A stretch of DNA of 10,940 nucleotides from Ruminococcaceae bacterium UBA1244. GTDB taxonomy: Bacteria > Bacillota > Clostridia > Oscillospirales > Acutalibacteraceae. Location: positions 19,970 to 30,909 of the forward strand of contig DBWG01000002.1 of assembly GCA_002308635.1 (NCBI GenBank), given 5' to 3'. The notes under the pieces are model-generated. The model had not been told where the DNA came from and did not search any database. It saw only the letters and a list, made by a program, of their open reading frames with translations. Both the position numbers and the translations under genes were made by a program. Below are positions 1 through 7,400 of this stretch, one piece after another (within the stretch, counting starts at the first letter, position 1; the number at the start of each line of letters is the position of its first letter).

Positions 1-233
1 TGCTGCTTAAAGCCGATGGTAAGAGTCCCGCTGTAAGGAACTTTTACATAACCGCCGGTCTGAACTGCCGCAATGCCGTTCCTCACACCGATACAGATAC
101 CGCAGAAAGCACCGCTCGTAACTGCCTCGACCTTACCGTTTGCCGACATAGCCACAGGCTTTCCCGCAGCCACACCGCTTGCCGCCTCAAAGGTTGCTAC
201 CTGCTGACAAAATCCATCAATAGAAATACTCAT
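1..233 (-). CDS. Probable phage capsid cement/decoration protein (DUF2190-like), C-terminus outside window
   Basis: Partial gene: 77 codons are visible from an ATG at 233, and the reading frame stays open past the window edge. The start is well supported, because AAGGAGG lies 8 nt upstream and overlaps the stop codon of the preceding protease gene, 13 nt away. The product begins MSISIDGFCQQV and is rich in Gly, Ala and Val. A segment reading AAGKPVAMSANGKVEAV is followed by a second Gly-rich strand pattern (GAFCGICIGV, then GGYVKVPYSG). This short all-beta pattern resembles the small head-stabilising proteins of the DUF2190 type, which bind the outside of HK97-fold capsids. Its place after the protease/scaffold gene, where decoration and major capsid genes usually sit, agrees. 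A different small head protein is possible, and the fold is inferred from the pattern only. Confidence 0.6.
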   Translation of the reverse strand, partial: MSISIDGFCQQVATFEAASGVAAGKPVAMSANGKVEAVTSGAFCGICIGVRNGIAAVQTGGYVKVPYSGTLTIGFKQ

Positions 234-246
234 CTTTATTTCCTCC

Positions 247-1245
247 TTAAATATTTTTATAAATCGTATTTTTGCTGCCTGAATTTACGGCAGTATTTGA
301 TCTGCAAAGCTGGGGCTTTACCGGAAGTATCTCCGAAGCCTTAGCCTCAAATGCCTTCCTGATCTCGTCAAGCTGTCTCACGGAGAGCGTTTCCGAGATA
401 CAGTGTATCGTCTCGCTGCCTATCTCCGGAAAGACTACCGCACAAAGCCCCTTAACCTCTCTGAGCAGGCTGTCACGATAGAATTCCCCGTCAGCCGCCT
501 TCTTTTCAAGGCTCCTGAAACGTCTGACAAGCTCTTTAAGTTCATCCGCCGAGAAGCTCTGTTCCTCACCGGCAAAAAGCTTTTTTTCAATATCCAAATG
601 AATTCCTCCTTTTTCTTTTCGTGGATCACTTTTCATACCCGAAAGTCTGACAGTTTTTTTCATCACATCCGAATCGCCTTTCATGCCGAGACCCTTTATC
701 ACGCCCGCATTTTTCTGAGCAGGCACAGCGACAAAGGACCATTCATAAGCGTCAGCCGGATCATCAAGCACCGCATAGCACAGCCTTCCTGCGTATTTTC
801 TGCCCTTGATATGGTCACATCCTGAGATATCCTCTCCGCAGATCGAGCATATACGCTTTTTGACCGCACATCCGACACTCACCTCTTTTTTTATACCGCT
901 GTCAAGCGCAAGAATAAGCTCTTCACTGCCCTCACTTTTCGGCATATAAGCTCTTGCACAGAGCCTTTTATATTGTCTGCCGTCAGATGTCAGCTTTCCT
1001 TCGGGAGCTTCGACCCTGCATGAAAAGATCCTCGCACTCTGGTTGCTGCTTTTCGGGTCATGGTCGGCAACACCCGTCACACCGACATAAAGCTTGGAAA
1101 GCTTCTCCAGCGCCTCGTCAGAGAATCGCTCAAAGTCCCTGTCGATCTCGTTGTCGCACAGCACCACCGAAAAAGCATAGATATCATCCTCTCCAAAGCT
1201 TCTTCTTGTAAAGCGGTTGATAAGTTCAAGTTCGTTCTTATCCAA
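247..1245 (-). CDS. Phage prohead maturation protease with C-terminal scaffold-like region
   Basis: This 332-residue protein probably cleaves the scaffold and capsid proteins during head maturation. The N-terminal half fits the HK97/herpesvirus-assemblin type serine protease: a likely catalytic His62 in GVADHDPKS and a likely Ser123 in KKEVSVGC, followed by the conserved-looking segment DPADAYEWSFVAVPAQ (162-177). Directly after the serine comes a Cys/His cluster (C133, C136, C143, H145, with C156 further on) that looks able to bind zinc. The remainder, about 190-332, is charged and helix-rich (for example FSADELKELVRRF) and could act as the scaffold, which is an inference. The start is a TTG at 1245, 4 nt after the portal stop, with AAGGAG 9 nt upstream inside the end of the portal gene; the next in-frame Met is only at residue 101, inside the protease domain. 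An XkdF-like phage protease is the nearest alternative name. Confidence 0.75.
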   Translation of the reverse strand: MDKNELELINRFTRRSFGEDDIYAFSVVLCDNEIDRDFERFSDEALEKLSKLYVGVTGVADHDPKSSNQSARIFSCRVEAPEGKLTSDGRQYKRLCARAYMPKSEGSEELILALDSGIKKEVSVGCAVKKRICSICGEDISGCDHIKGRKYAGRLCYAVLDDPADAYEWSFVAVPAQKNAGVIKGLGMKGDSDVMKKTVRLSGMKSDPRKEKGGIHLDIEKKLFAGEEQSFSADELKELVRRFRSLEKKAADGEFYRDSLLREVKGLCAVVFPEIGSETIHCISETLSVRQLDEIRKAFEAKASEILPVKPQLCRSNTAVNSGSKNTIYKNI

Positions 1246-1249
1246 ATTA

Positions 1250-2389
1250 TCACTCTCCTTCTTTTGACTCTATAGCCTGCGCCTGAGCATTGAGAAGTCT
1301 TGCTCTTGCAAGCTCCACCTCATCCTGAAGATTAATGTTGTCCCATTCTATCGAATAGTCTGTTTTCAGCCCGTTCAGCTTCATCCACATATCACATATT
1401 CCTCTGATACTTTCTTCGAGAATCCTTCTGTAAAACTCCATTTCACTTGTAAGGATATCCGCCTGCTGAGCGGACATTCTTTCCGTAGACGACCACGAAA
1501 GCCCCAAAAGGAACGGCGGGATAGAAAACTTCGACAATATCTGTTCCAGAATAAGTCTCACAGGCACCTGACTGTCCGGTATCTGATTTTCAGCGCCGAT
1601 GACCTTTATGCTCACATCCCCGACAGAAACAAAATCCTTTGGTTCAGGGCTTTTCATAGCCTTGCTCCATTCGGAAGCGATCTGAGCGGCTCTGTCCTTT
1701 GTAAAGCTTCTGTCGTTTTCACCGGGCTTATAAGAAACAGCAAAACGCACATTTCCGACTCTGTCCCAGTTAGTGCCGAGAGCATGGAATATCTTCACAA
1801 GAAGTTCTCCGACAAAAGGCAGACCTCTCAGAAGCGATGTTCCATAAACGCATCCCGGCTCATTCATAAGCGTACTGCACAGGATCAGTGACGGATAATC
1901 CACCGGTTTTTTTTCGCCGTTCCCGTCAATAGTAAATATCTGCACATCAAGGGGATTCTTCCCCGCACAAAGCTCCACGTCATTTAAAGACGCATTATAA
2001 AGAGCCGCAATTTTCTTTCCGCTGCCGTCAAGGACTATCTCCCCGACAGAAGTACCGTATGTAAGGAGCTGATCGAGAGTTGATGACAAAAAGCTGTCAA
2101 TACCTCTTCTTGTCCCGTCAACACGGACATTTCTGAGAAAGGAATTGATCTCATCCTCTGTTTGTCTGTCCTCACATCTTACATTGAAGCTGCCCAAAAG
2201 CCTTATGAGCTTGCATATTGCCGCATCAATTATCGGCACATTTCTTCTCAGCAAACGGTACAGTCTTCTTTCACACAATGCGGTTTCCTTCGTACCCCAA
2301 AGGCTGTACGATCCCCATTCATAACCGTCGCTCACGGCGGTCTGAACGGTCAGTTCATCATTTTTCTTTTTCTTCTTAAACAGGTTCAT
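1250..2389 (-). CDS. Phage portal protein
   Basis: The 379-residue product should form the ring at the phage head vertex through which DNA enters and leaves, and to which the terminase docks. Evidence is the position directly downstream of the large terminase, a length typical of compact portals, and sequence features: a basic start (MNLFKKKKKND), an N-terminal segment RRNVPIIDAAICKLIRLLG, GTSLLRGLPFVGELL in the middle, and a C-terminal part with FSIPPFLLGLSW, then STERMSAQQADILTSEMEFY, then a long helical, charged tail. The IPPFLLGL segment is a common portal pattern before the stem helices. An in-frame TTG lies one codon upstream, at 2392, but the ATG at 2389 has the better spacing (7 nt) from GAGG. 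The gene begins 29 nt after the large terminase stop. It appears intact. Confidence 0.8.
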   Translation of the reverse strand: MNLFKKKKKNDELTVQTAVSDGYEWGSYSLWGTKETALCERRLYRLLRRNVPIIDAAICKLIRLLGSFNVRCEDRQTEDEINSFLRNVRVDGTRRGIDSFLSSTLDQLLTYGTSVGEIVLDGSGKKIAALYNASLNDVELCAGKNPLDVQIFTIDGNGEKKPVDYPSLILCSTLMNEPGCVYGTSLLRGLPFVGELLVKIFHALGTNWDRVGNVRFAVSYKPGENDRSFTKDRAAQIASEWSKAMKSPEPKDFVSVGDVSIKVIGAENQIPDSQVPVRLILEQILSKFSIPPFLLGLSWSSTERMSAQQADILTSEMEFYRRILEESIRGICDMWMKLNGLKTDYSIEWDNINLQDEVELARARLLNAQAQAIESKEGE

Positions 2390-2418
2390 CAATACACCTC
2401 ACTTTATAAAAAACGCCG

Positions 2419-3666
2419 CTATCTTTCCGCAGCGAATGCAACAGGAAATTCCTCGTCCCTGTCAAGAACTGTCGCAACAAAATAACGTATGTCATCCATC
2501 GCATGATCGTTCTCCTTAACAGGGATATCCCTTCCTCCGCTCTCCCAGCGGTAAAGCCCGAATTCCCTCACCGCATCACAGCAGCACCGGCATATACGGA
2601 TATTCCCGCTTTTAAGTGCGCTGCCTGTCTGACGTATGCCGTCAATAACATGGTTCAGTGCGGGTATCACTCTGTATTTCCCGTGACGCTTTATTACCTC
2701 GATAAAGCTTGCCGCAGACGGGTCAACAACGATATTCGTGATCTCCCTGTCCCCGATAAGCTCACACAGACCGTCATAATGCTCCTCGTCGGTTCTTGAA
2801 ATGCCCTCTCTCCTTGAACTGTAGTAATACTCGTCTATCCTGTACCAGCACCCGCCGTATCTGCCCCACAGCCCGAACGAAGCCGGATTCACCGTACCGT
2901 AATCGCACGAAACGGCATATTCATCAGCCTCGCCGTCAGGAACATCAAAGAGCATATTTTCCTCGGACATGAACGGATAAACAAGCCCCTCGTTAGCGCA
3001 CCACTTTCCAAGAACAAACCTGTCATAAAAGCTGCCGGAATACATTCTCCTGTACCTTTCCAGCATCTTCTTTGAAAGCGACGGATTATCGTCCATAACG
3101 AAATGATAATAGCAGAGATTTTTTTCCTCTCTCTTTGCGACCCACTCCCTGTAGAACCAGTGCTGAGGATATTCGGGATTGCAGTTGAACCACAGCTTTG
3201 AACCTTCCAGTGAACACCTCGCAACAGCCTGTTCCACAAACGATCTCGGCATCAGAGCCGCCTCGTCAAGCATCACTCCGCCGAGTGTCATTCCCTGAAT
3301 AAGTGCCGCCGAACTTTCATCCCTTCCTCCGAAAAGATAAAAGGCATTTTTTCTTCCGCCGCAGGAGACATAGAACAGATTTGAGGACAGCTTTTCGTCC
3401 ACGTCAAAGCCTATCTCCCTCAACGCCGTCAGCAAAGGAGAAGCCACATTTCTTTTTACCGAACGGATAGTTTTCCCGCATATCGCAAAGCTTACTCCGT
3501 CACATTGAAACATCGCCCACGACACAAACGACACACTCATACACAAGGTCTTTCCGCTTCTGACCGCCCCATCACAAATTATCCCGTCACAGCCGGAATT
3601 TTCTTCTCCCGGCACCCACCACCTCAGAAGCTCGGTCTGTTTTTTTGAAAACGCAGTCCAGCTCAT
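2419..3666 (-). CDS. terL: Phage terminase large subunit (PBSX-type)
   Basis: This 415-residue ATPase/nuclease is expected to drive DNA into the prohead and cut the concatemer. The N-terminal motor domain has a Walker A-type loop GAVRSGKT (33-40) and a Walker B strand GVMLDEA (130-136). The asparagine-containing WFNCNPEYP (159-167) fits the coupling segment of this family. The C-terminal RNase H-like nuclease domain shows acidic residues in SCDYGTVNP (D255), VVDPSAASF (D315) and DHAMDDIRYF (D387, D391, D392), so both activities look intact. The ATG overlaps the TGA of the small terminase (ATGA), and an in-frame TAA two codons upstream rules out an earlier start. AAGGAGG sits only 1 nt before the ATG, which is unusually close and suggests translational coupling. 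The length fits the PBSX family. Confidence 0.93.
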   Translation of the reverse strand: MSWTAFSKKQTELLRWWVPGEENSGCDGIICDGAVRSGKTLCMSVSFVSWAMFQCDGVSFAICGKTIRSVKRNVASPLLTALREIGFDVDEKLSSNLFYVSCGGRKNAFYLFGGRDESSAALIQGMTLGGVMLDEAALMPRSFVEQAVARCSLEGSKLWFNCNPEYPQHWFYREWVAKREEKNLCYYHFVMDDNPSLSKKMLERYRRMYSGSFYDRFVLGKWCANEGLVYPFMSEENMLFDVPDGEADEYAVSCDYGTVNPASFGLWGRYGGCWYRIDEYYYSSRREGISRTDEEHYDGLCELIGDREITNIVVDPSAASFIEVIKRHGKYRVIPALNHVIDGIRQTGSALKSGNIRICRCCCDAVREFGLYRWESGGRDIPVKENDHAMDDIRYFVATVLDRDEEFPVAFAAER

Positions 3667-4160
3667 TCCTCCTTATCCCCGCTTTCACTTTTCAGGTTTT
3701 GGATACCGCCGACAAGTGCCTTGTAGAAATCCGAAGATCCCTTTTCGTCCTCACGGTCATACTGCTCTAACTTTTCAAGAGCCTTGAGACGGTCGAAGAA
3801 TTTTATTTCCATAGCACCTTCCTTCGGCCTTTTGATCTCTGCGACATTGAACAGGTCATAGCTGCCGCCGTTTTCAGAAAAGGACTCATTTTCAAACAGC
3901 AGCCTCACAGCATCGTTCACACTTCCGAAAGCTATCTTTTCATAACCCGCATAAGCTCTCTGACGTGCATTTCTGAATCTCTTTTCATACAGCCTTCCGA
4001 TCTCGCTGTTTATCTCGTCTCTCGACAGCAAAACATTCCCCGCTTTTTCAGGTGCTTCATATCCTGCCGCCGCTGCCGCTCTGACCGGATCACCGGAAGC
4101 AGCATACAGCTCACAGAATCTTTTTTCTCTCAGGCTGAGCTTTCCGTTTTTTCTGCTCAT
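3663..4160 (-). CDS. terS: Phage terminase small subunit
   Basis: The 165-residue product should recognise the phage packaging site and hand the DNA to the large terminase. The N-terminus carries the classic pattern of the Terminase_2 family, LSLREKRFCELYAASGD followed by PVRAAAAAGY, which forms a helix-turn-helix-like DNA-binding domain. The middle and C-terminal parts are charged and helical, as expected for the oligomerisation region. Two ATG codons lie close together, at 4166 and 4160. AGGAGG at 4169-4174 is only 2 nt from the first but 8 nt from the second, so the second is preferred; the alternative adds two residues (MS). This is the first gene of the leftward operon, and its stop overlaps the large terminase start. 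Only about 35 nt separate it from a terminator-like hairpin upstream, which leaves no room for a promoter of its own. Confidence 0.88.
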   Translation of the reverse strand: MSRKNGKLSLREKRFCELYAASGDPVRAAAAAGYEAPEKAGNVLLSRDEINSEIGRLYEKRFRNARQRAYAGYEKIAFGSVNDAVRLLFENESFSENGGSYDLFNVAEIKRPKEGAMEIKFFDRLKALEKLEQYDREDEKGSSDFYKALVGGIQNLKSESGDKEE

Positions 4161-4195
4161 GCTCATAACCTCCTTTCACCTATACCCGCATACGC

Positions 4196-4226
4196 AAAAA
4201 AATTCGACTCCCGCAGGTCGAATTTT
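4196..4226 (-). terminator. Hairpin with T-run upstream of the small terminase gene
   Basis: A perfect 10-bp inverted repeat, AAAATTCGAC / GTCGAATTTT, encloses an 8-nt loop. Read on the minus strand, the downstream arm runs into eight T residues, giving the form of an intrinsic terminator. The stem has only three G/C pairs, so it is weak for that role. On the plus strand only four T residues follow, so it would not act well in that direction. It sits about 35 nt ahead of the small terminase start. It could be the terminator of an upstream phage gene now lost, a conditional attenuator of the late operon, or a protein-binding site. Confidence 0.5.
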
Positions 4227-4255
4227 CACAAAGATAATAAAAATAATTTTTTCTC

Positions 4256-4284
4256 ATTATATTCATTGATGTATTTTGTGTAAT
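4256..4284 (-). promoter_or_regulatory. Candidate sigma-A promoter toward the terminase genes
   Basis: On the minus strand a perfect TATAAT (4261-4256) lies 17 nt downstream of ATTACA (4284-4279), a 4 of 6 match to TTGACA. The region is so AT-rich that a chance match is quite possible. A transcript from here would meet the hairpin at 4226-4196 before reaching the small terminase gene. Confidence 0.35.
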
Positions 4285-4293
4285 AAATATAAA
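4266..4293 (+). promoter_or_regulatory. Candidate sigma-A promoter for the pullulanase gene
   Basis: TTGATG (4266-4271), a 16-nt spacer and TATAAA (4288-4293) fit a weak vegetative promoter. It would give a leader of about 130 nt containing two small hairpins. A second TATAAT at 4322-4327 has no matching -35 box. The AT-rich context lowers confidence. Confidence 0.35.
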
Positions 4294-4377
4294 AAATAAA
4301 AAAAATCGGATAAAATTTATATATAATTCTATTAAAGAAAAATACCGTACTAAAAAAATAGTAAACTAAAATTAAGA

Positions 4378-4397
4378 TAGGGGCAGTGTTTCCCCTA
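4378..4397 (+). promoter_or_regulatory. Leader hairpin ahead of the pullulanase ribosome binding site
   Basis: A perfect 6-bp stem, TAGGGG / CCCCTA, with an 8-nt loop (cagtgttt) lies 36 nt before the start codon, in otherwise AT-rich sequence. It has no T-run, so it is not a terminator. It may protect the 5' end of the mRNA or bind a regulator; no known riboswitch was recognised. The following TACGG (4396-4400) could pair instead with CCGTA at 4345-4349, which would open the end of this stem. Confidence 0.35.
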
Positions 4398-4433
4398 CGG
4401 AATAAATCAATATTAAAGAAAGAAGGTACGAAA

Positions 4434-7400
4434 ATGACAATGAAGAGAAACATCTTCCGAAAATCAGCATCCCTGTTCATGTCGGCATTGCTGTCACTGT
4501 CGGTATTTTCGGTCGCATCAACGCTGAACGTCACAACCGTCAGCGCTGTGTCATATTCCGAAATGTCGGCTCTCGACCAGTACGCATACAGCGGGGATGA
4601 CCTCGGAGCAACCTATTCAAAGACCTCCACCACCTTCAAGGTGTGGGCGCCAACAGCTTCAAAGGTACAGATCAAGCGCTACACCACCGGAAGCGACGCC
4701 GAATCAGGTGCGGCAGTCATCGAGACCAAGGACATGACAAAGGGCAGTCAGGGTATATGGTCAATAACCATCTCCGGCGACCTCAACAAAACCTACTACA
4801 CCTACCTCGTCACAGCCAACGGCGTTACAAACGAGACCGTTGACATCTATGCCCGCACAACCGGCGTAAACGGCATGAGAGGAATGGTAGTAGACCTCGA
4901 CAGCACAGACCCTGCCGGCTGGGAAAACGACAAACGTGTCGATTGTCCCAACCAGACCGACGCTATTATCTGGGAAGTACACGTCCGTGACTTCTCCGCA
5001 TCCTCAGACTCCGGCATGAAGAACAAAGGAAAGTTCCTTGCCTTTACAGAAACAGGCACAACCGTAAACAGTGACGGCGTTCACCCGACAGGCATAGACT
5101 ATCTTGCCGATCTCGGCGTAACTCACGTCCACCTTCTCCCCGCCTTTGACTTTGACGGCGGCATCGACGAAACAAAACTCAGCACCGACCAGTTCAACTG
5201 GGGTTACGATCCCGTAAACTACAACTCACCCGAAGGTTCATTCTCCACCGACCCGTATCACGGCGAGGTAAGAATAAACGAGTTCAAGCAGATGGTTCAG
5301 GCTCTTCACAACAAGGGCATCGGCGTTGTACTTGACGTTGTTTATAACCACACCTACGGAAAGAACGACTGGTTCGACTTTACCGTTCCGGATTACTACT
5401 ACCGCCAGAACGCAAAGGGCACACAGTCCAACGGCTCAGGCTGCGGAAACGAAACAGCTTCCGACCGTGCAATGTTCCACAAATACATGATAGACTCCAT
5501 CGTCTACTGGGCGCAGGAATATCACCTTGACGGCTTCCGTTTTGACCTTATGGGTCTTCACGACTGCGACACCATGAACGATATCAGAGCGGCTCTCGAC
5601 AAGATCGACCCCGATATCCTCATCTACGGCGAACCCTGGACAGCAGAAACAACTACCTGCCCCAAACCCACAGCCGTACAGGGCAATATGAAGCTTGTTT
5701 CCACCGACATTTCAGCCTTCAACGATAAAGTCCGTGACGCTATAAAGGGAAGCTGCTTCAATGCGGCAGATCCCGGCTTCATTCAGGGCGCAGGCTTTGA
5801 AGAGGCTCTCAAGTCCAGCATCCAGGCAAGCACAGGCACAGGTCAGTGGTCAAAGCAGCCTTCACAGACTGTTACATACACCTCAGCTCACGATAACTAC
5901 ACCCTCTACGACAAGCTTGTATTCTCCTGCAAGGGCGGCTCAGGCTACGGCAACCGCTATGACGACCTTGTTGCAATGAATAAGCTCGCCGGCGGCATAA
6001 TCCTCACCTCTCAGGGTATGTCCTTCTTCCAGGCAGGCGAGGAATTTGCCCGTACAAAATACGGCGACCACAACAGCTATAAATCCCCGACATCCACCAA
6101 CCAGCTTGTATGGTCAAACACCAAGACCTACGCAGACCTTCTTGCATACTACAAGGGTCTTATCCAGATCAGAAAAGCATATTCACCGTTCCGTGACCCA
6201 ACCAACACCTCAAACGGCACTATCTATTTCTCATGGGCAAATTCAGGCTTCCCGTCAGGCGTTGTTGCCTTTACAATGTATAACAAGCTCAATCCCGACA
6301 CCGAATGGGACTATGTCGCAGTTCTCCACAACTCAAACAGCTACTCACAGACCGTTACCCTCATGACCTACGACGGCAAGACCCTTCCTTCACAGTGGAC
6401 TATCATCGCTGACGGCTCCACCGCAGGCATCGAGTCTCTCGGCACAACAGGCAGCACAGTTACAATCCCCGCACGTTCAACAATGGTACTCGTTGACAAG
6501 ACAAGCTTTGACAGAACCGTCATCTCAGCCGGCGGAAAAGTAACCGTCAACCACGTTATCAAGTCCAGCTCCACCACCTACAAGACCGAAACTCTCAAGG
6601 GCAAGGAAGGCACATCCTATACTACCTCTCCTCTCAGCGAACTTACAAGCAACGGCTATACAGTAGCATCTGTTTCCGGTCAGACAACCGGCACCTTCAC
6701 AAAGGCAGGTACAACAGTAACCTACTACTACGAGCTTGATACCACAAAATACGCATCCATAACGGTAAAATATCAGGATGCCGAAACAGGCGCTTCAATA
6801 GCTCCCGATGACGTTCAGTCCAAGCTTATCGGCTCCACATATTCCGTAAGCCCCAAGACCGTCAAGGGCTATGAATGTGACACAGGCCTCACCTCAAACG
6901 CCAGCGGTACAGTCGCTCAGGGCGGCACTACCGTAATATTCAAATACCACGAAGCCGAATCAGAAACTCTCAAGATTCACTACTATAACTCCAACGGCTG
7001 GTCAACAGTCGCTATGTACGTCTACACCGAATCGGGCACAACGGCAAAACAGCTTTCCGGCGCATGGCCCGGAACAGTAATGACCGCTGAAAGCGGCGGC
7101 TGGTATGTCGGCACGGTAGACTATGACGACACGGCACTCTTTATCGCAAACAACAACAATAACGGCTCACAGGATCCCTCCGGCGTAGGCACATCCGGCT
7201 ACAGCGTCAGCGGCGAGGTCTGGATAAAGGGCGGCAAGGTATATCAGGGCGGAAAAGTAAACGTCCGCTATGTCGATCAGGACAACAATGTTCTCGGAAA
7301 AGAAACTCTCACCGGCATTGCCGACGGAACAACAACTTACACCACCTCCGCAAAGACCTTCACAGGCTATGAGCTTGTTACAACTCCCACAAACGCTTCC

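Larger units (their letters stand above)
4161..4433. other. AT-rich divergent intergenic region between phage operon and pullulanase gene
   Basis: This 273-nt stretch has no credible gene. It is very AT-rich from about 4227 to 4377 and carries the control signals for both sides: a hairpin facing the phage operon (4196-4226), weak promoter candidates on both strands, a small TACTA/TAGTA hairpin (4348-4363) and a TAGGGG/CCCCTA hairpin (4378-4397) just ahead of the pullulanase ribosome binding site (AAGG at 4423-4426). The join between phage and host DNA probably lies here or close by, because the genes change from phage to host across it. No attachment-site repeat could be confirmed, since the other end of the prophage is outside the window. 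Confidence 0.6.

Noticed and set aside
403..825. Open frame of 140 codons on the plus strand inside the protease gene, and similar plus-strand frames at 954-1211, 2162-2485 and 2503-2799
   Set aside because: They lie antisense to well-supported phage genes, lack ribosome binding sites in the right place and have no recognisable protein pattern.
4199..4226. tRNA T-arm-like string TTCGACTCCCGC, considered as a tRNA 3' end or phage attachment core
   Set aside because: The 5' half of the T-stem (all A) cannot pair with the 3' half, no other tRNA arms or CCA are present, and the string is fully explained by the perfect hairpin. An attachment role cannot be tested without the other prophage end.
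4386..4433. GTG at 4386 as an upstream start of the pullulanase gene
   Set aside because: It sits in the loop of a leader hairpin, has no ribosome binding site, and would put 16 polar residues before a proper signal peptide that starts at 4434 behind AAGG.
4226..4534. Minus-strand open frame of 102 codons across the intergenic region and the pullulanase signal peptide
   Set aside because: The hydrophobic, low-complexity product comes from AT-rich sequence read antisense to the signal peptide, and there is no good ribosome binding site.
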